Below, one piece after another: positions 1 to 11,925 of a DNA stretch of 64,000 bases. The notes below the pieces were generated by a model, which was not told where the DNA came from, did not search any database, and saw only the letters and a list, made by a program, of their open reading frames with translations. Both the position numbers and the translations under genes were made by a program. The stretch's first letter is position 1, and each line of letters begins with the position of its first letter. This DNA is from Coffea arabica. Lineage: Eukaryota; Streptophyta; Magnoliopsida; Gentianales; Rubiaceae. The stretch lies in NCBI RefSeq assembly GCF_036785885.1, contig NC_092328.1, positions 14,964,111 to 15,028,110 of the forward strand, in the 5' to 3' direction.

Positions 1-87
1 ATTATTCTTTAATAAAGTCTCCTTGAAAAATGAGGTGAAATAGTCAAACTCATGACTATAAAGAAGCGCTAGTTGGGACGCAACCCA

Positions 88-1787
88 ATGTTTGTTTAAA
101 TTTGTGTTATTTTGGTGTGATTTTATGTTTAAATTATGCATTTAAGTTGTTTTGTTGCTTTTCATTTGTAGGATTGGGAACTAGAAGCAAAGGTGGCAAA
201 ATGAGGTGAAAAAGGCGAAATTTGATCAAAGATCTCAACACCTCAAATTGAGTAATTGTGATTTTTTATGGATTAAAGAGGTTTAGAATGCATGTTTAGA
301 TCATTTTATATGTGCGTATATTGTTTATTTTGACAAAAGAATGATCTATGCTATATTTTAGAAAAATGAGGTTTTAAAAAAATGCAGAAATTCTACACTA
401 AAAGTGCAAAATTAAAAAATGCACCCATGAAAACGTGGGCATGGTTCGCATTTATGGGTCACGTTTTAGTGTAACTTCGCGAACTTAAATGCGAGGATAC
501 CTGCATTTACACCAGCATTTTATGCCTGTTTTAATTCGAACAAAAACTGAAAACGCAGGTTAGAAAATGCGACCAGGGCCATATTTTTAGTCCATGTGTT
601 TTCGATTCTGCAAGGTCCAAATTGAAAACGCACCCTATGAAACACAACCAATTCCGCATTAACTCCCCGCGTTTTCTTCTTCTTCTTTTAAAAATTGAAA
701 ACGCAGCTTTATTCTTTATCTTGTTCTTCTTTCTTGCACCCGCGTTTTCTTACTACTTCACACACACCTTCACAAATTCTCTCTTTTACTCCATTTCTTT
801 GCAAACAAACATCAATCCAACATTATCTAACCTTCATAGACCCTTTTTAACAGATTAAAATCTAAAAAAAAAAAACACCTCAAAAATTGATTTTAAGAAG
901 ATTGAAGGCTAGGGTTCTTGGTTCTAAAATTCATCAATTAGAGGTCAATTAGAGGGTGTTTCATAGGATTTTTTGCATCATTAGCATCACCAAGTATCCT
1001 TTTATGTGATTGAGATAAGTTTCTTCATCAAATCTTCGTATTTTAAAAGTTGATATTCTCCAATTTCCTGAGCTTTCTGACATCTTTTAATTTCTAATTT
1101 TTGATGATATTTATTGATTTTTTTGCCTCCATTATGCTTATTAAGGTTGATTAAGTATGTTTACATGTTCAAATGTAGCAAATTAATGGATTATTAGTTG
1201 TTTAAATTTTTAATTTGCTATACTTGGATAAAATTGAAAAAGTAACTTGGATTGTTATTTGAGCTCTTTTGATAGATGATTATGGCTAAAAATAATTAGT
1301 TGATGATGTTTTAATATCTGCATTGTGTATAGAGAGTAATTTTGATAAATTTTATGATTTTTGGAATAATTTTTGCTTAATTATGTTTATGGCACAATGT
1401 GGATTATTGTTGCTAATTAAGGATTGTTATAAACTTGATTATTGCCAATTTCATTAATTGGGACATATTTGTTGTCTATTTTAATAAATTGATAATTTTG
1501 ACAATTTTTGATAAATTTTTGATAATTTTAATGTCATGTCTCTCATGTTTTAATATTGAGCATTGTTGAATGTTTAATTGATTCTTTATGACATGACGAT
1601 GTGAATTTGTGGTTATTTGAACAAATTGTAATCCCTATACATGAATGATAATTCTATTAAATGCATACGGTTACTATATTTTTTTCTTTTTGGTGTTTTA
1701 TAGGATTTAATTCTTGTATAATGTAAGTGTGTGCTATACTTTAGATAGGTGGATAGGAAACTTAATGATTTTTTCTTTTTAGATACC
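88..1787 (+). other. non-coding internal region of Athila-like element
   Basis: This is AT-rich DNA between the post-pol motif and the 3' ORF. It has no convincing reading frame. Short motifs of the type AAAACGC and AAATGCG recur between about 420 and 740. The open frame at 622-858 is low-complexity and shows no family resemblance. Such spacers are normal in Athila-type elements ahead of the env-position ORF. Confidence 0.5.
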
Positions 1788-3081
1788 ATGGTAAGAAGAG
1801 GACGGGTTATTATTCGTGAATCTTCTAGTGAAGAAGAAGTCGAGAGGACACCATCTTCGGTGTCCCAATAAAAAAGTTCGCGAAGAGGCACATCTAGGTA
1901 GCCACCTCCTCCAAACTATGATATCGAGCACTTCACTTCCAAAGATAATCAAGATTGGTTCAAAGGGCGCGAGTACATAGAGTTCATAAATGAAATGCAC
2001 ATAGTTCTGGACATTGATGCCATCTATCGAATGACAGAGGCTTTTGAGCTATTGGAATGTGTGCCTATTCTTACTCTCCCTCACCACATATATCCTGATT
2101 TGGTTCGAGAATTCTATGTCAATATTGACAACAAAAGAGGCCATAGTGGTGAAGAGATTCGATCTTTTGTTAGAGGGAGACAGTTGACAATCACTAAAGC
2201 CACAATTGTTTGAATTCTGGAGTGCAATAATCAAGAATTGGTCATTGATTTAAAGAAGGGATTTACTTCGCTAAATAAGCATTGGGACCCTTCACATGCC
2301 ATGACAAGGTTTGATCTACAATACCAACCATTTTATTCATCGAGGAAAGAGGCCATCCTTGTACGCATGTTCAACTATTGACACCGCCTCATTATTTATG
2401 TTCTGGCGCACAACGTGATTCCTAAAAAAAGTGGACAAGGGGAGGTTCGACATAGCGATATCTATTTCTTGGTCACATGTTCCACAACCAGAAGTCTCCT
2501 TATACTCGCATTCCACTTACGAATATAATCATTAGCAACATAAGAACAGCCGCTCAAAAAAGTGCGACTTCCTATTGATTGGGGTTTCCATATCTCCTAT
2601 CCTTAATTTTCGAAAGGGAAGGCGTCAATTTGGAGGGTATCCCGCAAGCTCCGGTGCAACCTATCGACGAGTTAAATGTTGCTACTCTTATTGGCATGGG
2701 CATTCCGACAGATAATTTACCTCGTCCAGGGAGAGATAGATCAAGACAAGTTGGTCACATTGAGTAAGGCAAAGCCGGTCCCTCTACTTCTACTGGTCCC
2801 TCTACTTCTGCCGGGCCATCTACTTTTGCTCCACTGCCGCCGCCACCTCCTCCACCTCCACAGCATTCCAACTATTAGCACTATTCGATATTCTAGACTG
2901 CCATCAGACTCAAGTCATTGAGCGACTTGATCGAATTGATGCTCGCCTAGATTCCTATGATGTTATGATGCGTTGAATGGAGGATCATTTAGGCATTACT
3001 CCTCAGTCTCGCACTACTCCTGGGGATAGTGGTGGTGGTCAAGGATTCGCTAGTGAGGGAGGCGTTGGGCCGACACCTTGA
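1788..3081 (+). pseudogene. decayed Athila-type 3' ORF (putative plant transposon protein)
   Basis: Translation from the ATG at 1788 starts MVRRGRVIIRESSSEEE and reads through in-frame stops near 1869, 1896, 2211 and 2379. It then needs at least one frameshift to reach the C-terminal text MEDHLGITPQSRTTPGDSGG and the stop at 3079-3081. Recognisable segments include NQDWFKGREYIEFINE and LPHHIYPDLVREFYVN. These belong to the family annotated in plant genomes as a putative plant transposon protein, found in the env position of Athila-like elements. Its biochemical role is unknown to me. The start was chosen because the frame is continuous from this ATG apart from the stops. The protein is certainly non-functional here. 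At least one stop (CGA to TGA in the IV*ILECNN segment) fits decay of methylated CpG. Confidence 0.75.
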
Positions 3082-4128
3082 GTTGCCATTTTGCTTTGCT
3101 TCTATGTTCCTTTTAGTTTTTCTTTTCTTATATAGGGTGATGTTAATTTTTTTTTTTTTTACATTTGATCTTTTGGACAGTGTTAGTAGATGTTTGTGTC
3201 TTTTAGCGAAGATTCATGAATCATGGTTGATCTGGATCTTAGCCATTGCACTGGGCAGTACTTCTTTCTATCTTTTGTTGTTTTTCTTTCCTTACACATT
3301 GAGGACAATGTGTATTTTAAGTGTGGGGGAGAAAATGTGTAGTACTTGTAGTACTTTTGCTTTGATTGTTTGGACTTGAGATTTGAAATATGAATTGCAC
3401 TTAAATGATGTCAATCTTGGGTTTGCTGGCAAGGAGTTTCATTCAGTTTTAAGAGGAAATTCTGCCAAATTTTTTTCAAAATCTTGTCCAAAATTGCAAA
3501 AATGGCCCAAAAGGTTTTTTTTTTTTTTTTTATCCAAAGGGCAACAAGTTCCGCACCATTAGTAATTCAAATTTCTTCTACTTTTGAGATAAGTATATGT
3601 GACTTAAAAACTTCTTTTCTCAATTGATTTGGAAATGACTATTATGTGATTATAATTTGTGCATTTATAGAAAAGTATATGGTGTAAAGTGGAGAAAATT
3701 ATTTCTACATTTTACATATTTGATGAAATTTCTTCTCTTTACTTGATTTTACATAGTTAAGTGATAATTATGGTCAATAAGTGCAATATTTTTCTCATGA
3801 TTATACTTTTAAGAATTATTATCTTTACTTAAAAAAAAAAAGAAGAAAAAAGTAGAAAAAAAATAAAAAAAGAGAATAAAAGTTGTTCTATTCCAATGGT
3901 TCCTGTAGTTAGTAACCGGAAGTTTTCATCTACAAATATTGACTTTTACGTAAAACGGTACTTGAATAACGAGTATGCAACGCAATTTAAGAATGTGAAA
4001 TGTTGAGTAATCGAAAATTTTCATCTAAAAATATTGATTTTCGTGTAAAAAGACACTTTCACAAACTTGAGTATATAGTTAGACATACTATATAAAAAAA
4101 TTCCTCTTTAAGTTTGAATAAGAAGATG
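3082..4128 (+). other. non-coding 3' region of Athila-like element
   Basis: No gene is visible. At 3319-3331 is a second polypurine-like run (AAGTGTGGGGGAG), preceded by text of the form GAGGACAATGTGTATTTT, a combination commonly seen in the 3' region of Athila elements. Homopolymer A and T tracts occur near 3508-3530 and 3830-3880. Confidence 0.5.
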
Positions 4129-4136
4129 ATCATGGG

Positions 4137-4843
4137 TAGGGGTGGCAATTCGGGTCCAAATCAGGTTGGCGGGTCGGGTTCGGGTCAACCCGCCAGAAAA
4201 TCTGTTGACCCGAACCCGACCCGCCAACCCGTGACGGGTCAGGTATGCTGACCTGAACCCGAAAATTTCAGGTTGACGGGTTGGCGGGTCGACCCGAAAT
4301 GACCCGAAACTTAATTTTAATTTATTAATTTATCACTGTAATTTCTAATAAAATCAATTTCTCACAAAACTAATTACATAATCAAGTAATAAAAATTTAA
4401 ATAAATAATTCCAAACCAAATCTAAAATAAATTAAACACCGTAAAAGTGTTTTATCTCAAACAAAATATAAAATAAATTAAAACAATATAAAAGTAAAAA
4501 ATAATATAATATATTATTTATCCAAATATAATAATTTCAACTTCACACAAATTAAATAAATTCATTTAGGATTAAGTAATTAATGCCTTTGAAAAAAAGA
4601 ATAACTTAGTTTAGTTAGATAAAATTATTTTTATGTTTATTAAATTATTTTTAATTTGTAAACGGGTCATATCGGGTCATATCAGGTCACCACGGGTTGA
4701 CCCGAAATCGACCTGTTTTCTTTTCGGGTTCATCGGGTCCAACCCGATTCTGACCCGAATTCCCGAAACCTCAACCCAAACCCATTAATTTCGTGTTAGG
4801 TTCGTGTCGTGTTTTCAGGTCGTGTCAAAAATTGCCACCCCTA
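4137..4843. mobile_element. hAT-type MITE, copy 1 (707 bp)
   Basis: The terminal inverted repeats are perfect over 14 bases: TAGGGGTGGCAATT at the left and AATTGCCACCCCTA at the right. An exact 8-bp target duplication, ATCATGGG, lies at 4129-4136 and 4844-4851, the length expected for hAT. The ends are rich in GGGT/ACCC words (cgggtcgggttcgggtcaac), while the centre is very AT-rich. There is no coding capacity. A diverged copy of the same family with its own TSD is at 22337-23026. Confidence 0.95.
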
Positions 4844-4851
4844 ATCATGGG

Positions 4852-5119
4852 TTTAGGAAGTATTTTTTTGACCATAGGCGTTACTTGTTTGTGAAATCGG
4901 GTAAGGATAAGAAATTGAGTTGAACTAGTTAAAATTATGGTATAATTGACTCTCTTTTACTTGATATTATGTGTACTTAAGCTTAGTTGAGTGATTACAT
5001 AATGATCATTTACCTTGTTTTGAGAAAATGAAGTTGAATTATGCATATATGTTTATTTTCAAAATTTTGGATCAGTGTTGGTTTGTAATTCTTAATTGCT
5101 TGAGAATAAGCAATGGTTC
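4852..5119 (+). other. Athila-like 3' non-coding DNA between MITE and polypurine tract
   Basis: This is AT-rich sequence without coding signal. It is the continuation of the host element after the MITE insertion. Confidence 0.5.
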
Positions 5120-5132
5120 AAGTATGGGGGAG
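5120..5132 (+). promoter_or_regulatory. polypurine tract of Athila-like element
   Basis: AAGTATGGGGGAG lies just before the LTR start (TTTGATAAGTGC). Purine runs in this position prime plus-strand DNA synthesis in LTR retrotransposons. Confidence 0.8.
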
Positions 5133-6077
5133 TTTGATAAGTGCATATTTTACATATTTTAAGCGTGTTTTATTATTTAGTTTTAGTGTGTTTTAACTAC
5201 TTTTATAGTTAATTAACTAAGTTTCTAGTGAAAATATGCATTTTGTGGTTTAAGTGGTAAAAATTGCATTTCTATAGATTTTAATGGTGAAAATCTCATA
5301 TTTTTGTAGGTTTAATGATTCAATCATCAAATGGAATGAATTGAGGAGATAATTAGATGGTTATTGATGATTTGAAGTGATAAAAAGAAGAAGTGCAAGA
5401 TACTGAAAGGATGAAGTGCAAGTTTTTCAGCTTTGACACCTTGTGGTATTTCGACTATATCTTGAGTTACAAGTATTGGATTGAGATGATTCTTATACCA
5501 TGTTAAAACTAAGAGATAGATTTACATTTGGTATGAAGACATCAAAATCCAATTTAGTCATTTTTCTTGTTAAAATATCGAAATACAGAAGTGCATGTTC
5601 ATTGTTGAAAGCTGAAATAGAGTTCTGACTAGTTGAGAGTATTTTGGTAATTTTTTGGTCCACAGAGCTCTAAATTGGATTCTTGAGCCATTGGAAAGTT
5701 AATGCAAAAGGTTACAACTTTCATGTTTTGTGCAAGAGTTAGTTCAGCCTCCATCATTGAGAAAATATCAGTTGAAATTGAACAAAAAATAGAGCAAGGA
5801 TGAAATCTGTCCAAAATGAGTAAACCTGCAAAAAGAGCAAAACGAGAGGCCAAAACACAGGCATAGGCCGCGTTTTCTACCCATGTTTTAATGGATTCCG
5901 ATTGCAACTTACTCTACAACTTGTGCTCTATTCAAACAACCTTTTTGACCACTTTTTCTGTAAAGATTCTGGCTGAAAATGAGCAGATGAGCATGGAAAC
6001 TTTGAGAAGTAACCTTTGAGAGTTTCAAGAGTCAAAAATGCCAACTAAAAACAACTCAATTTGGCTCTTGAATCCTC

Positions 6078-6085
6078 TATAAATA
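6078..6085 (+). promoter_or_regulatory. TATA box of Athila-like LTR
   Basis: TATAAATA sits inside a near-palindrome (CCTCTATAAATAGAGG). The position, well inside the LTR, fits the U3 core promoter. Confidence 0.65.
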
Positions 6086-6440
6086 GAGGCCTTTGAGGAA
6101 CATTTTAAAAACTTTGGGAAAGCTAGAGAAACTCCACAAAAATGTAGTTTCATTAGAATTTTCTTAGTTCATTAGTTAGGGTAGTATAGTATAGTTAGAG
6201 TAGTTTATCCTTCTTGTATTTGTAGTTAGATTTGGAAGAAAATTTGAAGAGTAAAGATAGAGAATTAGAGCTCATTGTTAATCTTAGTCCCTAACTTTTG
6301 GTGTTTACGAAACAAATGGATGATACTAATATCTCGTCAAGAAACACTTCCAGCTATGAAACAAATCAGTTTCAAAAATCAAGTGAATTGAAAGAAACAA
6401 AGGTTGTTGAAAGCTGTCAGACGTTTGTGAAGACAGGATC

Positions 6441-6766
6441 GGACGTTCGATAATCATCGCGCAACTTCGGACGCAAAATGAACTCCATCACCGGACGTCC
6501 GAAGGAATTAGAACATTTCCTCTAGCTCACTGATTTCGATCGGATGCAAAACATTAGAGCACCGGACGTCCGATAAACAATGCGGCATTTCAGAACAAAG
6601 CATTGGAGGTACCAGACGTCCGAAAGGATTGAGGAAGATTTCTCAATTTCACTATCTGCTTTCAGATACAAGCATTAAAGGTATCAGACGTCCAAAAGAA
6701 TTGAAGAAAATTTCTCAAGCTCACTGCCTGCTGTCGGACGCAAGAAACAGGACTACCGGACGTCCG
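6441..6766 (+). repeat. array of GGACGTCCG-type palindromes in copia LTR U3
   Basis: Six copies of the palindrome GGACGTCCG or close variants start at 6441, 6493, 6564, 6614, 6686 and 6758. Spacing alternates at about 50 and 72 bp, a composite period of about 122 bp. Each copy follows text of the form CGGACGCAAnnn..CATT. The core GACGTC is the ACGT-centred C-box bound by plant bZIP factors (established knowledge). The array lies upstream of the TATA box at 6843, so an enhancer role is plausible but inferred. Confidence 0.75.
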
Positions 6767-6842
6767 ACACTCCCAACGGCTAGTTGACTGTTCAGCTGCC
6801 TTCTATCCGTTGGAAGCATTAATAGAGAAATTTTTTGTCCCA

Positions 6843-6850
6843 TATAAATA
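6843..6850 (+). promoter_or_regulatory. TATA box of copia-like solo LTR
   Basis: TATAAATA lies 77 bp after the last GGACGTCCG palindrome and about 550 bp before the LTR end, as expected at the U3/R border. Confidence 0.7.
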
Positions 6851-8220
6851 GAGCATGGTCAATTATCTTCAGGACACTTTTGCACATTGAGAATACGAAA
6901 GATCTAGAGTAGTTTTATTGAGAAAATACTCTTCAAAGAAGATTTGTACTCTTGTTTGTATGAATTTCGTGTAAGCTCTTCTTGTGTGAGAAAAATACTT
7001 CAATAGTACAGTTTTGTGAGGGTTATTCGAGTGATAATAAAACTTCCTAACTTGACCGAGTGTAACTTGGGGCAAGGAGGAAGTGATCCTTCCTTTGTAC
7101 ACAAAGATTAGTTGTATTTGATCAATTTGAAGAGGCTTGTTTTATAAAGTGATACTCAAACTCAAGAGGAGGTTGGAAGTAAATTGGTTTGCTATTTCTT
7201 CCTTACTACTTACTGTCTGGTAATTCTAAATTGATTATCTCTTCTACTCCCAAGCAATCTTGCTTTTTTGATTAATTGTTCATTGTGTGGTCACATAGAA
7301 AAGATAGTAAATTTTATATTAAGCAAAAATTGTCTCATAACCTGATTAGTTTTTACATAACCTAATTCACTCCCCTCTTAGGTTGTCTTCGATCCTCACA
7401 CTCATGTGATAAGGGTGACTTCTCTCCTATCATTTTCTCTTTTGTATTTGATTTCATGTTTAGATATAATACAAGTTTGGATCTTGTTCCTTATGTGTAG
7501 TTAAAATTTATGTCTAAAGTTATGGATGAATTTTCTATATCTTGTTAGTGATATTTACTTGGTTATTTGATAATATTATTTTGAACAAGTTATTTATCAC
7601 TTTTACTTTTCTAATCATAATTAATCGGCATTAATTGTGATAATTTTAAGGTGTTAAGTTTACAATGAAAATTCGAATTTAGCACTAATTCAAGAAAGTG
7701 ATAAATCTAGAAAGTACACTTATGAAAGCAGAGATGCACCTTTGTGACTTTAGTGATTTGTTTCATATAATTTTATAGAAAAAATGAGTTTGTAATTAGT
7801 TTCATAACCATGTAAGTATGTATAAATTAACTAGAGATATAGTTGGTACACCAGTGAAAACATGTATAACATATATTAGGAAATTACGTCACAATTAACC
7901 AAAATAATAGCATTCATTTAACCGGTAATTTATTTGTAAGAGTAGTCAGGAATTCCATACCTCTAGGAGTTTTATATTGTTATTTTTATTGCTTTTATTT
8001 CATGTTTGTAGCATAGATTTTATCTTTTGCATTTATTATAGTCTAAATAATAAAGGAGCTCAAAAATTATTGGTAATTGACAATCTTTCCTGTCGGATAA
8101 ACACCTAATATTTCTATACTCAATAAATGACTCGTATACTTGCGAAAAATTACATGTGGGATATTTAAAAATTTATAAATGTAAAATTTGACTGTGGAAT
8201 GAGCTAATTATTATATGTAT

Positions 8221-11200
8221 TGTGACGTCCCCATCTCTTCCTAGGGCGAACCCTAGGGTATCAACAAGACGTCTACCCAACTCTCGTCAGGACTCACCCA
8301 TTTATTCAAGCTTAAAAGGAATCCACAAGTCAACCAGATATAGAATTTAATAAATACTTCAAATGTACAAGCCACAAATCCTAAGGCTACCATTTATAAT
8401 TACAAACCAAAATACCCAAATATAACAAAATTTACACTTTAAAAGTCTCCAATGTTATACACAAGATTTACTAGTTTCGACCAAAAGTCACTAGTCTAAA
8501 ATCCTCAACTTCCACCTCCCAAAACCTGTTAAGGAAAACAAATTTGGGGTGAGCTAACGCTTAATGAGACCAAGAAAAGTAGGCAACAAGCAGGTACATC
8601 TAGCAATAATAACATATAAATACAAAGGCAGCCATAATATTCATGTAAAATCACAAAAGAAATTAAAAGCACAATCAATGAAAGATACGAGAGCTTTCAG
8701 GAGCTAAATCCACACTGCTTCATCGATAATCTTGATCCATAATTTCCAAGTGTTGACATTCGGTCAACCGAGCAAGTAACAAGTCCGTAGAACCCATTTT
8801 TCACCAAATTTCGTCGACCGTTACACCCTCTACCGGGCCTGAACATAAAAAGTTTTGATATTACTTGAGTATATCGAGACAAGTATATGAGTCCAAGGTT
8901 CACCAAACTCCTCAACCAAACCCTTACTGGATTGGGTTGAATGCCTAGCCATTGGATTTTGGGCATCCCCACGAGTATGAGTGATCGATGAGACAATGCT
9001 CAAATCAATTAAAAATCAATCATAATATTGAGTTGGGATGAGAGGCACCTCCTACCCGAATAGAGTGTGGTACATGCTACCGCTCAATACTCACGATTAC
9101 AAGCACGTTCAAGCACAAGTTCAAGTCACGCAATTTCATATACAAGTAGTAAGTATTCAAGAGGGAGAAGACAAGGGCGATAAAGTACACCCTTGCCTCG
9201 ACAAATTCATAAATCATGACAATTGCACGTAACACTTGTACACATATCATTTCAATTATATTAAATGAAACATGCACTTGACACTCACCAATTTCCAAAA
9301 TCAAGCAAGCAATTAAGTCCTTTAGTTGTCCGTACTGAGATTCCTTTTGAAATTCTCTTGAGCACTTAAAAAAATATTAACCAATCATCACTCACGGATA
9401 TCCTAGGGCCTAGGCCACTTAGCATTCAAGGAAGAAAATGCATTTGCTTAGAACTTAGGACAACGCCTCAAAAGAGTTTTAATCCATCGAAAATCGAGAT
9501 TCAAAATGAAAATTTAAAATCACAAAAGAACTTGTATCATCCATGAAATCAAGCTTAAAATAGACTATCGATCTCAAAAGGAAGTTGGAAGTTTTTAAAA
9601 GTTCATTTTGTTGGAAACCAGAAATTTCCAGCTTTATGTGACAAAACTTGAAAAATCATTCAAATCTGAGCTCAAACTTGATGTTTCATTGAAACAGGGC
9701 AGGAACAGTTTTAATTTTCAATAAAGTTTGAAAATTCAGTAAAATTCACAGGAATTGAATTAGCCTCTAAAATTTATAACACAGAAAGAACTTCAAGTCA
9801 AGTTTCAAACGCAACAAGCAGAACTCAATTCAGATTTTTCAACACCAAGATACAACAGTTTTAAGAAAACTGGTTTTTGCAACCTGTTCCATGGATTTTT
9901 AGTCACAAAATTTCGACACAGTTTTGAAATCAGGCCATAACTAATGCTACACAAGTCCAAATTGGGAATGGTCTATGGTGTTGAAAACTAGATTCAAAAT
10001 ACTATAAATCATTAGAAGAAATTGTGTTCAAATTCTTTTCACAAAAAGAACAAAATTGAGCCACAATATGCAGCTGTATGATGTTATCGGGTAAACAGTA
10101 GAAGTAGATCAATCCACTTTGCTGGTTCGCTACGGTTCGTACAAAACATATTAGCAGGGGAATTTTATACCATTACAAAGCTCTTGGTGTCTAGTTTCAA
10201 ATTCCATAAACCGCACTTGATTTCTATTCTTGTACAAAAATTTATGTGTAGTCAAAGATACCATGGTCGGCCATCCTGAACCAGTTTTCCAGATTTACTT
10301 CTTTTTGCAAAACTCAAATTTTACCCAATCAATTGAAATGATTTTTGAGAGATAATTTTTACATACATAATACAACATATAACAAGCATTTTTGCAGCCA
10401 TTTGAGCAACAAAATTCGAAATTAAACCAAGGAGATAAACCATCAAAATTTCGACAGCATCTTCCCCCTTCATCTTCAAGTTTCTTTCCAACTTTCAAGC
10501 CAACAACCAAGCCATAAACCACAAGAATACAACCAAACAAGCAAGAATCCTCAAGTCCTCTACCTAGAACTTCACCTCAAGGCTACTACCTAGGATTAAA
10601 TCAAGAAAAACAACGAGATCCTCAAGTCCTCTAGCTTAGTTTTGGGTTAGGGTTTCCAAAATGCCATGCAAACAACCCATAACCGCCACTAACTCTTGTA
10701 TAAAATTGAAGATCAAGAGGGGTGAAACTTGTTACCTCTTCAAAGCCTCTTGAACCCTAGTTGGAGCCAAGCTTTGCACCAACAATCCACCAAGAACTCA
10801 CCACAAGATGGAAGATTCCTTCAAGTTAGATCAACTAATAAAGGTTTTGAGCATTTTGTATGAATCTTGGAGCAAGATTGGTGGGTAAAAATTGGAGCTT
10901 TTCTCCCTTCTTCTTGAGCTAGAGTGTTCGGCCACTTAGAAAGAGAAAATGAGAGGAGATGAAGATGAATTGTGATGTGAGGTTGAGTGACAAGTTAACT
11001 TTTGGTGGTTGAGAAGGTCAACCATGAATGGTGGTTCAATAGTGTCATGCACTACCAATTTCCTTCTTGATTGCAACATTTAAATACTAATCTTCCAAAG
11101 TAGTTCCTCTTGCACCACTAATACTCATTCTTACGAGTCTAAAATTAATTCTCCAAATCTCCAATTAGTCGCGCCGGTGCAACTTTTGAAAAATTTTGAC

Positions 11201-11319
11201 GCGTAAACGATAAAAATATAATTTAAGTAAAATTAATGCTAAAATAATAAAATTACATAACATCAATGCAAATAATTTTAAAATAGACTAAATTAAGAAT
11301 AAAAATATGAGTTGTCACA
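8221..11319 (-). repeat. 3' LTR of Tekay-like element
   Basis: On the plus strand it starts TGTGACGTCC and ends GTTGTCACA. It is 3099 bp. Compared with its partner LTR it lacks about 110-120 bp near 9657, where the partner has extra DNA flanked by the short direct repeat AAATCAT (see 20240-20355). Splice-like signals on the minus strand are donor 1 (AGAG|GTAAC) at 10735, donor 2 (GTGAGT) at 9288 and acceptor (TTTTCCTTAACAG) ending at 8526. The open frame at 10295-10540 recurs in the partner LTR only because the LTRs are duplicates. Confidence 0.93.
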
Positions 11320-11334
11320 TCCTTCCCCCCTTAA
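11320..11334 (-). promoter_or_regulatory. polypurine tract of Tekay-like element
   Basis: On the minus strand this reads as a purine run (TTTTAAGGGGGGAAGGA) directly before the 3' LTR start TGTGACA. It sets the element's orientation. Confidence 0.85.
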
Positions 11335-11925
11335 AAGAATTTCATCCTCAAAATTCTCACATTTGCACGCATAAACTTGATGTTACAAGATATTCTCCAA
11401 TTCTAAAATGGTCTTTCCTTACTCATAGTACTACCACAAACTTACCTAAAGGGAAAATCTTACCACATAAACGCTAAACTAACATGCTAAGGAAGTTTAA
11501 CAAAGATATCAAAAGGTGCAGGGTAATATAAGCTTAAAGACCCAAATTTAAAGTGAAACCGGTAACTATGAAACTTGGTTACTACCTCTACTGGTTCTTG
11601 AAATCAACACAGTACACTGGCCACTTACTATCTTCTCTAATCGAACTGCCATCCTTCATTATTAACCACAAATAAAGAATTCTTGTCCAAATCCAAGAAC
11701 AAGGTGCAAAAATTGAATCACAGATAGGAATTTAACTCCAAACAATCACATATGTTTAATATCACTAATCAAAATATTAGGTAGCAAGTTCACTGTTTCT
11801 AACGGAAATACAACTTATATATAAATCTTTCACTGTACATAGCCTAATAAATACAGCTATATCAAATAAAACATCAATAGTTGCTAACTTTAACTATTGC
11901 TGCATTTTATCCTCAAGAAATTCAT
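11335..11925 (-). other. 3' untranslated internal region of Tekay-like element
   Basis: This lies between the zinc-knuckle ORF and the polypurine tract. I see no reading frame or known motif. Confidence 0.5.

Larger units (their letters stand above)
6276..7400 (+). mobile_element. Ty1/copia-like solo LTR (1125 bp)
   Basis: It starts TGTTAATCTTAG and ends GATCCTCACA. An exact 5-bp TSD, CTCAT, flanks it at 6271-6275 and 7401-7405. Removing the LTR and one TSD restores continuous Athila LTR text (AGAG-CTCAT-GTGATAAGG). The end text CACTCCCCTCTTAGGTTGTC is typical of Ty1/copia LTRs of the Tork/SIRE kind. A TATA box is at 6843-6850. No internal region is present, so this is a solo LTR left by LTR-LTR recombination. 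Confidence 0.93.
1..8154 (+). mobile_element. Athila-like Ty3/gypsy retrotransposon, 3' part only
   Basis: The window opens inside this element. At 64-87 is the sequence AAGCGCTAGTTGGGACGCAA, which I recognise as the non-coding stretch that follows pol in Athila-type elements. A decayed 3' ORF (1788-3081), a long non-coding stretch, a polypurine tract (5120-5132) and a 3' LTR starting at 5135 follow in the expected order. Pol, gag and the 5' LTR lie outside the window. Two later insertions interrupt it: a MITE at 4137-4843 and a solo copia LTR at 6276-7400. The right end near 8154 is a guess from LTR-like text ending TTACA, because the partner LTR cannot be compared. Confidence 0.75.
5135..8154 (+). 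repeat. 3' LTR of Athila-like element (interrupted)
   Basis: The LTR starts TGATAAGTGCATATTTTAC right after the polypurine tract. Without the nested copia LTR and its extra TSD it would be about 1.9 kb, a plausible Athila LTR length. A TATA box is at 6078-6085. The right end is uncertain: ...GTATACTTGCGAAAAATTACA at about 8154 looks like U5 text, but there is no second LTR in the window for comparison, and DNA up to 8220 could still belong to it. Confidence 0.6.

Noticed and set aside
3029..3379. 116-codon plus-strand frame
   Set aside because: Runs out of frame with the decayed 3' ORF and into non-coding element DNA; hydrophobicity comes from T-rich sequence.
10295..10540. 81-codon frame conserved at 20992-21237
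   Set aside because: The two copies are the two LTRs of one element, so identity reflects duplication; no similar frame was noticed in the other four LTRs.
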